64,000 bases of DNA from Sediminivirga luteola (GCF_014639315.1 NZ_BMFY01000014.1:59462-123461), one strand, 5' to 3'; shown: positions 33,400-45,768, numbered from the stretch's first letter. The notes: a model not told the origin generated them from the sequence alone. Numbers and translations: made by a program.

Positions 33400-36300
33400 G
33401 TGTCCACCGCTCTCTACCGCCGCTACCGCCCCGACACCTTCGACGAGGTGATCGGCCAGGAGCATGTCACGGACCCGCTCAAGGCCGCGCTGGCGCGGAA
33501 CCGCGTCAATCACGCGTACCTCTTCTCCGGGCCCCGCGGCTGCGGGAAGACCACCTCTGCGCGCATCCTGGCCCGGTGCCTGAACTGCGCCGAGGGCCCC
33601 ACGCCCACCCCGTGCGGCCAGTGCGACTCGTGCCGTGAGCTGGCCCCCGGCGGCGGGGGCTCGCTGGACGTCATCGAGATCGACGCGGCCAGTCACAACG
33701 GCGTCGACGACGCCCGTGATCTGCGGGAACGGGCCGTTTTCGCGCCCGCTCGGGACCGGTTCAAGGTGTTCATCCTCGATGAGGCGCATATGGTCACCAC
33801 GCAGGGGTTCAACGCCCTGCTGAAGCTGGTGGAGGAACCCCCGCCGCATGTGAAGTTCATCTTCGCGACGACCGAGCCGGACAAGGTGATCGGCACGATC
33901 CGGTCGCGGACGCACCACTATCCCTTCCGGCTGGTCCCGCCCGAGCGCCTGGTGCAGTACCTGGAACAGCTGAGCGAGCGCGAGCGCGTCCCCGTCGGCA
34001 AAGGCGTGCTGCCGCTCGTGGTGCGTGCCGGCGGCGGTTCGGTGCGAGACACCCTCTCGGTGCTGGACCAGCTCATGGCCGGCGCGGGTGAGGACGGCAT
34101 CGACTACGAGCGGGCGGTCGCGCTGCTCGGATACACGCATGCCGCGCTGCTGGACGATGTCGTGGACGGCCTGGCCGCCGGCGACGGTGCGGCGGTGTAC
34201 CGCGTCGTGGAGCGCGTCATCGAATCCGGCCACGACCCGAGGCGGTTCGTGGAGGACCTGCTGGAACGGTTCCGCGATCTGATCGTCATCGATGCGGCCG
34301 CCGATGCCGCCCCCGCCCTGCTGCCGGATCTCCCGGCGGACCAGCTGGAGCGGATGATGCTGCAGGCTCGCGGACTCGGTGCCGCGGAGCTGTCCCGCGC
34401 CGCGGACGTCGTGCACGCCGGGCTGGGCGAGATGTCCGGGGCGACCTCGCCCAGGCTGCAGCTGGATCTCATCTGCGCCCGGCTGCTGCTTCCCTCGGCG
34501 GAGGGATCGGCTCAGGCCCTTCAGGCTCGCCTGGAGCGGATGGAACGACGCATCGGCATGGGGGCGACCGGCACCGCCGCCGGCGGGACAGGCGCCATCG
34601 CTGAGCCGTCCGTGGCGCCCGCCCGCGCCGCCAGCCACACCCGCGGCCGCGAGTCCTCCCCGGAGCCAGCCGCCGCGCTGCGGCAGGATCAGTCTCCGGC
34701 AGCCCAGTCAGCTCCGCCGGTCCAGGCGAAGACGCCGCCCCCGGCCGCAGGCTCGGCCGGACCCGTGACAGCCCCGCAACCGGTCACAGAATCAGCTACA
34801 GAATCAGCCACAGAACCGGGACCGGCGTCTTCACTGTCCGCCCCGGCGCAATCCGCGCAGCCACAGCCAGCAGAGGCCACCCCGTCAGTGGCGGCGCAAC
34901 CGGAGTCCGCACAGCCTGCGCAGGCTGAAGAGCCCGCACAGTCACAGCCCGCACCGGCGGGAGAGGACCCTCGCGCCACGGCTGCAGAGACCGCGTCCCA
35001 CGGGCAGGGGACACCAGGGGCGCCAGGCCCTGGCGGCACTGAGATCGACGCGATCCGGCGCGGTTGGCCGGGGATCCTCAACGAGCTCTCCGGCATCCGC
35101 AAGCTCGTCTGGGCGCTGGTCAACCAAGACGCCACGGCCCATTCCTTCGAGCGTGGTGTGCTCACGCTCGGCTTCCGCACGCCTGGCCTGGCACAGCGCT
35201 TCACCAAGAGCGATTTCGGCCCAGCCGTGGCGCAGGCCGTCCAGCAGCATCTGGGCATCTCCTGCACCGTCGCCGCGATCGCCGATGACGGCCCGGCCGG
35301 ACATCCCCCTGCGGGGCAGGATCCGGAACCGGACGGGCCTGGCCCGGTGCCGCAGGGTCCGCCGGCCACGCAGCAGGGCGCGCACGTGAGGCAGCCGGAG
35401 GCTGCTCGTTCCGAGGTGCACCCCGCCGGCGTTGATTCCGGCAGCCAGGACGCCGTCCCCGCCGATGCCAGCCCGGCTGGCGGTGAGGCCCCGCCGCCCC
35501 CCAGGAACGAGGGGATACGCTCCGCGGCACCGGCACAAGAGTCCAGCGGCGCCGTGGACGAACCCGTTCCCTCCCCTTCCTCCGTGGAAGATCACTGGCG
35601 GCCGGTGGAGCCTCCCTCCAACGACCCCGAGGATCCCTGGTACACCCCGGCTGAGGACTGGGGGGAGCCAGGCCTCGAACCCGAGCGACCTGACCAGAAC
35701 CAGCCCGCCGCCGGGCCGGCCCCGGAACCGCAGACGAGCGCGGGGGACCGCTGGGTCGAGGCCCCGGCGCCCATCGTCCCGGCCCCGGAGGACCTCGACG
35801 AGGACCCCGAGCCGGCCTCGGCGTCGGCGCCGGAGAGCGAGGGCTACCAGCCGACCGATTACCTCGGCGCCTACGCGGACCTGGAAGGGGCTTTCGATGA
35901 CCACCCGGCCCAGCCCGCGCAGCCTGCCGGGCCGTCCGGCGCGACCCGGGGCAGTGGTCCCGGCGGGCCCGAGGCGCATGGTGGCTACCCCGTCACCGGC
36001 CAGCCCGCTGACACGGAGAGCGCGCTGCACGCGGGCCCGGAGTCCGCTGCCGCGGGCTCGCGGATCGCCGAGGCGCAGCGCGGGCGGGAAGAAGCCGCCG
36101 CACGCCTGCGGCAGTTCTTCACCGAACCGTCGGTCACCGGCGCCACCGCCACCAACGGCGGCGGACCCGGGAACAACGGCGCGGTCCCTGCGAACGACGG
36201 CGCCCGCTGGAGTGAGAGTTCCACCGTGCCCACCAGCACCGGCCCGTCGAGCAACGGCATTGGCCCCTCGGGCAGTGGGACTGGCCCCCCGGGCAACGGC

Positions 36301-36690
36301 GCTGGCCCTTCGGGCAATGGGACCGCCTCTTCCGGCAATGGCACGGGGCCGAAAGCAGGCGGCGCGGCGGCACATCAGGAACCGGGTCACGGTACACCGC
36401 GGCCGGGCCCCTTCCAGCAGCCGGTTCCGTCCCGCGACGGGACGTCCGACCAGCCCGGTCCCTTCCAGCAGCCGCAGCCGGCCCGCGGGGACGGCGCTCA
36501 GGCACCGGGCGGCCAGCGTCACGGCCGGGGCACCGGCGGCCGCGGCGCCCGGCAGGCGGCGGACCCCCAGCACCATGAAGACGATGTGGTCAGCGCCGAC
36601 GATCCGGACGAGGCCACCCGGTACATGGAGGCTCCGGCGCTGATCGAGCAGAGGCTCGGCGGCGTGATCATCGAGGACATCAGGGAATGA
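33400..36690 (+). CDS. dnaX: DNA polymerase III subunit gamma/tau, unusually long tail
   Basis: A 1096-residue clamp-loader subunit. Residues 1-370 are the conserved AAA+ core: A-L-Y-R-R-Y-R-P near the start, Walker [10 protein letters not shown], a four-Cys zinc finger (C-L-N-C ... C-G-Q-C-D-S-C), Walker B D-E-A-H, and sensor regions. A domain near 545-630 (W-P-G-I-L-N-E-L) resembles tau domain III/IV. The rest is Pro/Ala/Gly/Glu-rich low-complexity sequence, with an N-G-T/I-G-P-S repeat near 945-985 and an acidic end. No poly-A slippery site for a gamma frameshift was noticed. The stop overlaps recR. Confidence 0.96.
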   Translation: MSTALYRRYRPDTFDEVIGQEHVTDPLKAALARNRVNHAYLFSGPRGCGKTTSARILARCLNCAEGPTPTPCGQCDSCRELAPGGGGSLDVIEIDAASHNGVDDARDLRERAVFAPARDRFKVFILDEAHMVTTQGFNALLKLVEEPPPHVKFIFATTEPDKVIGTIRSRTHHYPFRLVPPERLVQYLEQLSERERVPVGKGVLPLVVRAGGGSVRDTLSVLDQLMAGAGEDGIDYERAVALLGYTHAALLDDVVDGLAAGDGAAVYRVVERVIESGHDPRRFVEDLLERFRDLIVIDAAADAAPALLPDLPADQLERMMLQARGLGAAELSRAADVVHAGLGEMSGATSPRLQLDLICARLLLPSAEGSAQALQARLERMERRIGMGATGTAAGGTGAIAEPSVAPARAASHTRGRESSPEPAAALRQDQSPAAQSAPPVQAKTPPPAAGSAGPVTAPQPVTESATESATEPGPASSLSAPAQSAQPQPAEATPSVAAQPESAQPAQAEEPAQSQPAPAGEDPRATAAETASHGQGTPGAPGPGGTEIDAIRRGWPGILNELSGIRKLVWALVNQDATAHSFERGVLTLGFRTPGLAQRFTKSDFGPAVAQAVQQHLGISCTVAAIADDGPAGHPPAGQDPEPDGPGPVPQGPPATQQGAHVRQPEAARSEVHPAGVDSGSQDAVPADASPAGGEAPPPPRNEGIRSAAPAQESSGAVDEPVPSPSSVEDHWRPVEPPSNDPEDPWYTPAEDWGEPGLEPERPDQNQPAAGPAPEPQTSAGDRWVEAPAPIVPAPEDLDEDPEPASASAPESEGYQPTDYLGAYADLEGAFDDHPAQPAQPAGPSGATRGSGPGGPEAHGGYPVTGQPADTESALHAGPESAAAGSRIAEAQRGREEAAARLRQFFTEPSVTGATATNGGGPGNNGAVPANDGARWSESSTVPTSTGPSSNGIGPSGSGTGPPGNGAGPSGNGTASSGNGTGPKAGGAAAHQEPGHGTPRPGPFQQPVPSRDGTSDQPGPFQQPQPARGDGAQAPGGQRHGRGTGGRGARQAADPQHHEDDVVSADDPDEATRYMEAPALIEQRLGGVIIEDIRE

Positions 36691-37295
36691 GCATGCTCTA
36701 CGACGGCGCCATCCAGGACCTCATCGAGGAGTTCAACAAGCTCCCGGGGGTCGGTCCCAAGTCCGCGCAGCGGCTCGCCTTCCACGTCCTGCAGGCGGAT
36801 CCGGACGACGTCTCCGCCCTCGCGCAGGCACTTGTGGAGGTCAAACGCCGGGTCCGCTACTGCGAGACCTGCGGCAATGTGGCGGAGCGCGAGCTCTGCG
36901 CCATCTGCGAGGACGCCCGGCGGGACGGCTCCATCATCTGCATCGTGGAAGAGCCCAAGGACGTCATGGCGATCGAGCGGACCCGGGAGTTCCGCGGGCT
37001 CTACCACGTGCTCGGCGGTGCCATCGACCCCATGCGGGGGATCGGGCCGGACCAGCTGCGGATCCGTGAACTCCTCGGGCGGCTGCAGTCCGATCAGATC
37101 GAGGAACTCGTCATCGCCACCAACCCCAATGTGGAGGGCGAGGCCACCGCGACCTACCTGACCCGGCTGCTCCTGCCGCTCGGCGTCACCGTGAGCCGGC
37201 TCGCCTCCGGCCTCCCGGTCGGCGGCGACCTGGAGTACGCCGACGAGGTCACCCTCGGCCGGGCCTTCGAGGGCCGCCGCGTGCTGACCGCCTGA
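36687..37295 (+). CDS. recR: recombination protein RecR
   Basis: A 202-residue RecR. The helix-hairpin-helix N-terminus reads [11 protein letters not shown], followed by a C4 zinc motif (C-E-T-C-G-N-V ... C-A-I-C-E-D) and a Toprim domain with V-E-E-P-K-D-V and Y-H-V-L-G-G. It acts with RecO/RecF in gap repair. The start overlaps the dnaX stop (ATGA), the conserved dnaX-recR arrangement, where the nucleoid protein EbfC gene found between them in many bacteria is absent. Confidence 0.97.
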   Translation: MSMLYDGAIQDLIEEFNKLPGVGPKSAQRLAFHVLQADPDDVSALAQALVEVKRRVRYCETCGNVAERELCAICEDARRDGSIICIVEEPKDVMAIERTREFRGLYHVLGGAIDPMRGIGPDQLRIRELLGRLQSDQIEELVIATNPNVEGEATATYLTRLLLPLGVTVSRLASGLPVGGDLEYADEVTLGRAFEGRRVLTA

Positions 37296-37323
37296 GGATG
37301 CCCGGCCCCGAGCGTCTCCCCCA

Positions 37324-37369
37324 TCGGCCCTGAGCCCGGCGAGTTCTCGGCCCTGAGCCCGGCGAGTTC
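37324..37369 (+). repeat. two tandem 23-bp repeats between recR and lysC
   Basis: TCGGCCCTGAGCCCGGCGAG plus TTC occurs twice head to tail (37324-37346 and 37347-37369). No hairpin or known regulatory element is evident. The lysC leader begins beyond it. Confidence 0.85.
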
Positions 37370-37513
37370 CGGCGTCCGGAGCGACCGCCGGAATGGTGCG
37401 CCACGGGTCCTCCGTATCGGCAGGTGAGACGCGCGCCCGACCGCGGATGAGCCGGGGCGCCCGGTCATGGAACAATATGGCGGGAAGCCCAGCAGGAAGC
37501 AAGGAGAATCAGC

Positions 37514-39867
<2,354 letters not shown>

Positions 39868-39967
39868 AGGACTGTTCTCCCTGAGCCTGTGTGGAACTGC
39901 TCTCGCTGAATCCATGAGGGCCGGCGGCGCTGAGCCTGCCGAGGCACGTTGACGCATAACGGGACGC

Positions 39968-40000
39968 TAATTAGATCCATTATCACCGCAGGAGTAGGCT
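39968..40000 (+). promoter_or_regulatory. zinc-uptake promoter with AT-rich inverted repeat
   Basis: The 15-bp sequence TAATTAGATCCATTA (39968-39982) has TAAT/ATTA arms in an otherwise GC-rich region, a plausible metalloregulator (Zur-like) operator. TAGGCT (39995-40000) ends six bases before the GTG at 40007, indicating a leaderless mRNA. The operator assignment is inference. Confidence 0.45.
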
Positions 40001-40006
40001 CGGGGC

Positions 40007-41134
40007 GTGAACCGACGCACGCAGATCGCCCCGAGCCTTATCCGTTCCCAGGCCGGACAGCGCCGCCGTCCCGCTGTCGTCATCGGCGCTGTGGTCTCGG
40101 CGCTGACGCTGGTCGCCGGTTGCGGCTCCGGGCAGGGCGCCGATGCGGGCCAGGGTGATTCCGGCGCGCTTCAGGTCGTCACCTCCACGGATGTGTACGC
40201 CGATATCGTCAGCACGATCGGCGGGGACCTGGTCGAGGTGACCCCGATCATCGACGACCCCGCGATCGACCCGCACTCCTACGAGGCGACCGCTCAGGAC
40301 CAGCTCGTTCTCTCCCGCGCCGATGTCGTGGTCATCAACGGCGGCGGCTACGACGAGTTCGTGGAGATGATGCTCGCGGCGGCAGACTCCGAGCCTCCGG
40401 TCGTCAACGCGGTCGAGGCCTCCGGTCTGGAGGGCGCCGACGACGCCGGACACGATCATGAGCATGGCGAGGAAGCCGGTGACGAGCACGAGCACGGCGA
40501 GGAAGCCGGCGACGAGCACAGCCACGACCATGACGAGCACGAGCACGGCGACGAGGCTGGCGACGAGCACGGCGACGATCATGAGGGGCACGATCACGAG
40601 CACGACCACGGCGCCTTCAACGAGCATGTCTGGTACAGCATCCCGGCGATGGAGAACCTCGCCGCTGCGGTCGCCGAGGAACTGACCGCCCTCCTGCCCG
40701 AGGATGCCGGCACGATCCAGGCGAACGCCGAGGCGCTCACCGGGGAGCTCGAGACGCTGCACGAGCGCCTGCACGGCATCGAGGAGGAGCACGCCGGCAC
40801 GGTGGTGGGCGTGACGGAACCGGTGGCGCTCTACCTGTTCGAGGACATGGGCCTGGAGAACGCGGTGCCGGAGGACTTCATCTACGCCGTGGAGTCCGGG
40901 AGCGATGTGCCTCCGCTGGTCCTGCGCGACACTCTGGAGACAGCGCAGTCCGGGGACCTGCAGCTCCTGGCGATCAACACGCAGTCAGCCGGGCCCGAAG
41001 CCGAGGATCTCCGCCGTGCCGCCGAGGAGGCCGGCACCCCGGTCGTGGAGGTCGTCGAGACGCTCCCGGAGGGCCTCACCTACGCGGTCTGGATGAACGA
41101 CGTGATCACGGCCGTCGAGGATGCACTCGGCTGA
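40007..41134 (+). CDS. znuA: zinc ABC importer binding lipoprotein, His-rich
   Basis: A 375-residue cluster A-I metal-binding protein. The N-terminus has a hydrophobic stretch and lipobox L-V-A-G-C (Cys39). Zinc ligands follow the family pattern: His in D-P-H-S-Y-E-A, His in N-E-H-V-W-Y, and a later conserved acid. Residues about 149-204 are an inserted acidic, His-rich loop of H-D-H-E-H and G-D-E-H units, typical of zinc rather than manganese binders. It delivers zinc to the ATPase and permease encoded next. The GTG start coincides with the predicted transcription start. Confidence 0.93.
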   Translation: MNRRTQIAPSLIRSQAGQRRRPAVVIGAVVSALTLVAGCGSGQGADAGQGDSGALQVVTSTDVYADIVSTIGGDLVEVTPIIDDPAIDPHSYEATAQDQLVLSRADVVVINGGGYDEFVEMMLAAADSEPPVVNAVEASGLEGADDAGHDHEHGEEAGDEHEHGEEAGDEHSHDHDEHEHGDEAGDEHGDDHEGHDHEHDHGAFNEHVWYSIPAMENLAAAVAEELTALLPEDAGTIQANAEALTGELETLHERLHGIEEEHAGTVVGVTEPVALYLFEDMGLENAVPEDFIYAVESGSDVPPLVLRDTLETAQSGDLQLLAINTQSAGPEAEDLRRAAEEAGTPVVEVVETLPEGLTYAVWMNDVITAVEDALG

Positions 41135-41222
41135 GCCGCCCGTCCCGCTTCGCGCCGGCGTGCCCGGCCGGCATGGTCCAGCCCGGCGCGGCCGCCATGC
41201 CCTGCACTACGCTTGAACTGTC

Positions 41223-42044
41223 ATGAACCCACCCGTCGAACTCCGTGATGCCGGCCTGCGCTTCCACGACCGCGTCCTATGGCAGCACCTCGATCTCTCC
41301 GTCGAACCCGGGGAGTTCCTCGCCGTGCTCGGGCCAAACGGCACGGGCAAGACCTCTCTGCTGAAGGTCCTGCTCGGCCAGCACGCACTGTTCCAGGGCA
41401 CCGCCCGGATCAATGGCCGGCCGGCGCGGCGCGGCAACTCGGACGTCGGATACGTCCCGCAGCAGAAGGGCCTCGACGAGCACGTCCCCATGCGCGGCCG
41501 GGACATGGTGCGGATGGGGATCAACGGGCATCGCTGGGGCCCCGGCCTGCCCAGCCGCAGGTTGCGCGCCCGGGTGGACGAGCTGATCGCGCAGGTCGGC
41601 GCGGAGGACTTCGCCGATGCTCCGGCCGGGGTCCTCTCCGGCGGGGAGCGCCAGCGCCTCCGGGTCGCGGCGGCGCTGGGCTCGGATCCCTCGGTGCTGC
41701 TGTGCGATGAGCCGCTTCTCTCCCTCGACCTGCACCATCAGCAGGTCGTCTCGAACCTGCTGCACCGCCAGGCGGCGGAGCACGACACGACCGTCCTGTT
41801 CGTGACGCATGAGATCAATCCGGTGCTGCCCTACGTCGACCGCGTGCTCTATCTGGCCGGCGGGCGCTTCCGGATCGGCACGCCCCGGGAGGTCATCAAC
41901 ACCGAGACGCTGAGCGAGCTGTACCGCTCCCGGGTGCGCGTCGTCGAGGTGGACGGGCAGCTGCTCATCGTCGGCGGCGACGAGGGCGCCGCCCACCATC
42001 ATGAGCCGCCCGCGGATGCGGCGCCGGAGGGGAGGATCCTGTGA
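41223..42044 (+). CDS. znuC: zinc ABC importer ATP-binding protein
   Basis: A 273-residue ABC ATPase. Walker A is G-P-N-G-T-G-K-T-S, the signature L-S-G-G-E-R-Q-R, Walker B L-L-C-D-E-P-L-L-S-L-D and the H-loop V-T-H-E-I-N. The C-terminal tail carries a H-H-H-E cluster, a small metal-binding touch in keeping with its partner. The ATG lies 88 nt after the binding-protein gene, and the stop overlaps the permease start by 4 nt. Confidence 0.93.
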   Translation: MNPPVELRDAGLRFHDRVLWQHLDLSVEPGEFLAVLGPNGTGKTSLLKVLLGQHALFQGTARINGRPARRGNSDVGYVPQQKGLDEHVPMRGRDMVRMGINGHRWGPGLPSRRLRARVDELIAQVGAEDFADAPAGVLSGGERQRLRVAAALGSDPSVLLCDEPLLSLDLHHQQVVSNLLHRQAAEHDTTVLFVTHEINPVLPYVDRVLYLAGGRFRIGTPREVINTETLSELYRSRVRVVEVDGQLLIVGGDEGAAHHHEPPADAAPEGRIL

Positions 42045-42910
42045 ACGGCCTCTTCACCTTCGAGGACTACGGGGACCTCGTCCTGCTGCTCTCCGACTCC
42101 ATCTGGGCGGCCGCGCTGCTGGGCGTCGTGGGCGGTTTGATCAGTGTCTTCGTCATGGCGAGGGACATCGGCTTCGCGGTGCACGGGATCAGCGAGCTGT
42201 CCTTCGCCGGTGCCGCGTTCGCCCTGCTGATCGCCGCCGACGTCGTGATCGGATCCATGGCCGGCGCGGTGATCGCCGCTGTGGCCATCGGGCTCGGCGG
42301 CGCCAAAGTGGGGGAGAAGAACGCCATCATCGGCGTCATGATGCCCTTCGGGCTGGGGCTGGCGATCCTGTTCCTGGCCCTCTACGACGGCCGGGCAGCC
42401 AATAAGTTCGGCCTGCTGACCGGCCAGATCGTGGCGATCCGCCCCGATCAGCTGCAGCTCCTGGTCTGGTGCGCCTTGCTGGTGCTGGTCCTGCTGGCGG
42501 TGCTGTGGCGGCCGCTGATGTTCGCCAGCGTCGACCCCGAGGCGGCGCAGGCCCGTGGTGTGCCCATGGCCCGCCTGTCGGTGGTGTTCATGCTGGTGCT
42601 CGGCGTCGCGGTGGCGCTGAGCGTGCAGGTGGTCGGCGTGCTGCTGGTGCTGGCGCTCCTGATCACCCCGGCCGCGGCGGCGACGCAGCTGACGGCCTCG
42701 CCGCTCTGGGTGCCGGTGCTCAGCGTCGTCTTCGCCGTGACGTCCTCCGTCGGCGGGATCCTCATCGCCCTCGGATCTCCGGCGGTGCCGATCAGCCCGT
42801 TCGTGACGACCATCAGCTTCGCCATCTACCTGGTGTGCAGACTGTTCGGCGGGCGGCGCCTGGCCCGTCACCGCAAGCTCTCCACCCGGCGCGCCGCCGC
42901 GCACGCGTGA
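42041..42910 (+). CDS. znuB: zinc ABC importer permease (ABC-3 family)
   Basis: A 289-residue permease with about eight membrane segments. Family landmarks include G-F-A-V-H-G-I-S-E-L-S-F-A-G-A-A near residue 45 and A-R-G-V-P in the coupling loop near 170, followed by V-V-G-V-L-L-V-L-A-L-L-I-T-P-A-A-A-A. It starts at GTG inside a GTGA overlap with the ATPase gene. Last gene of the zinc import operon; it converges with the NUDIX gene. Confidence 0.93.
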   Translation: MNGLFTFEDYGDLVLLLSDSIWAAALLGVVGGLISVFVMARDIGFAVHGISELSFAGAAFALLIAADVVIGSMAGAVIAAVAIGLGGAKVGEKNAIIGVMMPFGLGLAILFLALYDGRAANKFGLLTGQIVAIRPDQLQLLVWCALLVLVLLAVLWRPLMFASVDPEAAQARGVPMARLSVVFMLVLGVAVALSVQVVGVLLVLALLITPAAAATQLTASPLWVPVLSVVFAVTSSVGGILIALGSPAVPISPFVTTISFAIYLVCRLFGGRRLARHRKLSTRRAAAHA

Positions 42911-42967
42911 ACCGGAGCCCCCGCGCCGCGGGCAGCGAACGCTGCGGACGGCTGCCCCTGGGGTGAA

Positions 42968-43003
42968 GCACTAATGCCGGGTGAGCTCACGCGGAGTTAG
43001 TGC
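42968..43003. terminator. inverted repeat between convergent zinc permease and NUDIX genes
   Basis: GCACTAA (42968-42974) pairs with TTAGTGC (42997-43003) around an internal 10-bp palindrome GTGAGCTCAC. Its location between convergent genes suggests a bidirectional terminator, but no T-tract is present. Confidence 0.35.
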
Positions 43004-43054
43004 GCAACCCGGAACCAGCGCGGCTCGTTGAACGCGCCGAACGCGGCCGGGCGG

Positions 43055-43555
43055 CTAGTGCGGCTCGTCGAACCCAGCGGGTCCGCCGGGCCGCCACGCC
43101 AGGCCCTCCCTGGCGCGCACCAGCTGATGGGCCGGCAGGACGCCGCCGGTATGCAGCTCCTCGAGGGCTTCCGGGGCGAACCAGCCGACCGCGGTCGACT
43201 CCTCATCGGCGACGCGCGCTGTTCCCGCGTGCAACCGGCACCGGAACAGCGCGGTGAGGTAGCTGGCTCGATCCCCGTTCGGATAACGGACCTCGTCGCC
43301 GCTGCGTAGGCTCACCAGCCCCTCGATCTGCACCGTGACATCGCACTCCTCGGCCAGCTCACGGTGCAGGGTCCGTGCCGGTTGCTCACCGGGTTCGACG
43401 ATGCCGCTGGGCAGCGCCCAGTACCCCAGGTCGCTGCGCCGCGTCAGGAGCAGGCGGTCATCGGCGTCCAGGACGACGCCGGCGACCCCGGAGAGGAACA
43501 GCGGCGCGTGCCCGACTCGCTCACGCAGGGCACGGAGGAACTCAGGCATCGGCAT
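43055..43555 (-). CDS. NUDIX hydrolase
   Basis: A 166-residue NUDIX protein. The box reads G-I-V-E-P-G-E then R-E-L-A-E-E-C-D-V: all catalytic Glu residues are in place, while the usual Gly after E-E-x is Asp. The substrate (nucleoside diphosphate derivative) cannot be predicted. The ATG at 43555 is chosen because TAGCGT sits seven bases upstream, implying a leaderless mRNA. A second ATG two codons later is possible. Confidence 0.88.
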   Translation of the reverse strand: MPMPEFLRALRERVGHAPLFLSGVAGVVLDADDRLLLTRRSDLGYWALPSGIVEPGEQPARTLHRELAEECDVTVQIEGLVSLRSGDEVRYPNGDRASYLTALFRCRLHAGTARVADEESTAVGWFAPEALEELHTGGVLPAHQLVRAREGLAWRPGGPAGFDEPH

Positions 43556-43562
43556 GTGCCTC

Positions 43563-43568
43563 ACGCTA
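43563..43568 (-). promoter_or_regulatory. leaderless promoter -10 of the NUDIX gene
   Basis: TAGCGT on the minus strand, seven bases before the ATG at 43555. Confidence 0.5.
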
Positions 43569-43590
43569 GCGCAAGCAACCGGCCCGCCCG

Positions 43591-44487
43591 TCACCAGCCG
43601 TGATCGGGCTCGCAGGCGTCGTGGGAGGACGGTTCCACCTGGATGGTGGAGTGGCTGATGCCGTACTCCCGGTGCAGCAGATCCGATGCCGCGTCCAGCA
43701 CGTCGTGACTGCCGCCGTGGGCCACCAGATGGACGGTGGCCACGGGCATTCCGGAGGTCAGCGTCCAGATGTGCAGGTCATGCGCGTCTTCCACGCCGGG
43801 AAGCCCGGTCAGGGAGGTCATGACCTGCTCCGGGTCGATGCCGCGTGGGCTGTGCTGGAACAGGACGCTGAGCACTTCGCGTCCCAGGACGACGGCCCGG
43901 ACCACGATGAACGCGCCGATCGCCAGCGCCGCCACGGTGTCCCACAGCGGGTTTCCGGTGGCGATGATGAGCACGCCGGCCACCAGGACGCCCACCGAGC
44001 CGATGGTGTCCGCGAGCACCTCCAGATAGGCGCCTTTGACGTTGATGCTCTCGCCGCTGCCGCCGCGCAGCAGGGCGAGGGCGGCGATGTTCGCCCCGAG
44101 CCCCAGCACGCCGACGACCATCATGATGCCGGTTTCGATCTCCACCGGCTGGCCGATCCGGCCGATGGCCTGAGTGAGCACGAAGGCAGCCATGCCCAGC
44201 ATGATCAGCGCGGCAAGCCCGGCGGCGAGCACTTCCGCGCGGTAAAGGCCGAAGGTGCGGGTCCCGCCCGGGGCCGTCCGGGAGGCGAGCACGCTTGCGG
44301 TCAGCGCCGTGGCCAGGGTGATGACGTCGGCTCCCATATGCGCGGCGTCGGTGAGCAGCGCCAGCGAACCGGAGAGGATGCCGCCGATCAGCTCCACCAG
44401 GAAGAACCCGCCGATGATCGCCAGCGAGAGGGTGAGCCGTCCGCGGTGGCGGGAGCTGGCGGGGGCGTGGGAGTGGCCGGCGCCCAT
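43591..44487 (-). CDS. cation diffusion facilitator (zinc/cadmium/cobalt exporter)
   Basis: A 298-residue CDF exporter. Six membrane helices occupy residues 18-205. The transport site residues appear as L-L-T-D-A-A-H-M in helix two (Asp and His) and E-V-L-A-D-T-I-G-S in helix five. The cytoplasmic domain holds D-A-H-D-L-H-I-W and a C-terminal His/Asp/Glu-rich tail. H-S-H near the N-terminus is a short metal-binding motif. AGGAGG-like bases precede the ATG, and the upstream 44500-44530 stretch is strikingly AT-rich, which may be a metal-sensor operator. It pairs logically with the zinc importer just upstream. Confidence 0.92.
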   Translation of the reverse strand: MGAGHSHAPASSRHRGRLTLSLAIIGGFFLVELIGGILSGSLALLTDAAHMGADVITLATALTASVLASRTAPGGTRTFGLYRAEVLAAGLAALIMLGMAAFVLTQAIGRIGQPVEIETGIMMVVGVLGLGANIAALALLRGGSGESINVKGAYLEVLADTIGSVGVLVAGVLIIATGNPLWDTVAALAIGAFIVVRAVVLGREVLSVLFQHSPRGIDPEQVMTSLTGLPGVEDAHDLHIWTLTSGMPVATVHLVAHGGSHDVLDAASDLLHREYGISHSTIQVEPSSHDACEPDHGW

Positions 44488-44727
44488 GCGAGGACCTCCA
44501 ATACATAAACGACTACTAATATATATGGTCCCAGCTGGGAGCGCCCTGCGTCAACGTCGCGGAATGTGACGTCCGTTGCGCCGGCCCGCCCCGGGCGGGG
44601 CGGGGACGCCGCGTGCCCAGGCGGGCCGCAGGCTGAGTGCGCGCGTAGCATGAGGGCGACCCGGTCATCGGGCGACAGCAGGATGCGGCAGACGCCGAAC
44701 GAGAGCCTTCGAGGAGACGACATCAGC

Positions 44728-45642
44728 ATGAGCACGGTCGGGCACGTGGCGGGGACGGCAGGGCGCATCTGCGCGGGAGTCGCCGCCGCCGGCGGAGCGG
44801 TTGCGGCGTGGTCGTTCCTGGTCGAGCCGCACTGGTTCGTGCTGCGCCGGGCGACGCTGCCGGTCCTGCCGTCAGGCTCGCCGTCGCTGCGGCTCCTGCA
44901 CATATCGGATCTGCACCTCGTGCCCGGCCAGGCCCCCAAGCGCCGATGGGTCTCCCAGCTGGCGCGCCTGGAGCCCGATCTCGTGGTCACCACGGGCGAC
45001 AACATCGGCTCCGCGCGGGCGCTGCCCGATCTGTTCGACTGCCTGGAACCGCTGCTGGAGCGGCCCGGAGCCTTCGTGTTCGGTTCCAACGACTACTACG
45101 CGCCGGTGGTGAAGAACCCGCTGGGATACCTGCTCGGACCCTCGAGCCGCGGCCGGCCCCGGCACGGTGCGCTCCTGCCGGTCGAGGATCTGCGGTCCGG
45201 TCTGCGGCGAGCCGGCTGGCTCGACCTGAACAACGCGACGGGTGTCCTGAACCTGGGTGATCTGCGAGTGTCCCTGGCGGGCATGGACGATCCGCACATC
45301 GGACGGCACCGCTGGCCGCAACCAGCGTGGGCTCCGGCCGGGGACGCGGAGGCCCTGCAGCTGGGCGTCGTCCACGCGCCCTACCGGGCGGTCCTGAACC
45401 GCTTCGCGCGGGCCGGCGCCGATCTGGTGCTGGCCGGGCACACGCACGGCGGTCAGGTGCGGATCCCGTTCTGGGGGGCGCCGGCGACCAACTGCGATCT
45501 GGGGCGGGATCAGGCACGCGGCGTGATGGCCTGGGACCGGGCCGTCGTCAATGTCTCGGCGGGGGTCGGCTGCGCGCCGATGGCGCCGGTGCGGTTCGCC
45601 TGCCGCCCCGAGGCCTCGCTGCTGACCCTCGTGGCGCGCTGA
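44728..45642 (+). CDS. calcineurin-like metallophosphoesterase, membrane-anchored
   Basis: A 304-residue phosphoesterase. An N-terminal hydrophobic segment (residues 10-32) could anchor it. Metal motifs follow in order: I-S-D-L-H (D-x-H), T-T-G-D-N (G-D), F-G-S-N-D (G-N-D instead of the usual G-N-H), and G-H-T-H-G-G. It belongs to the YkuE/Rv3683-like type that sits beside class A PBP genes in actinobacteria. The substrate is unknown. GAGGAG precedes the ATG at 44728. Confidence 0.9.
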   Translation: MSTVGHVAGTAGRICAGVAAAGGAVAAWSFLVEPHWFVLRRATLPVLPSGSPSLRLLHISDLHLVPGQAPKRRWVSQLARLEPDLVVTTGDNIGSARALPDLFDCLEPLLERPGAFVFGSNDYYAPVVKNPLGYLLGPSSRGRPRHGALLPVEDLRSGLRRAGWLDLNNATGVLNLGDLRVSLAGMDDPHIGRHRWPQPAWAPAGDAEALQLGVVHAPYRAVLNRFARAGADLVLAGHTHGGQVRIPFWGAPATNCDLGRDQARGVMAWDRAVVNVSAGVGCAPMAPVRFACRPEASLLTLVAR

Positions 45643-45768
45643 ACGTTCCAGGCCGGGGCCGCCGGGGCGGCTCCGGGGGGCGTGCCGGGGCCGCCGCATG
45701 GGCGTCAGCTGAAGAAATGCGGAGGATTCTCCCACCAAGAGAACGCGGGCCGGGCTTGTGCCTCTCGG

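Noticed and set aside
33400..36690. Programmed frameshift producing a short gamma subunit from dnaX
   Set aside because: No A-rich slippery heptamer with a following hairpin was noticed in the region after the AAA+ core.
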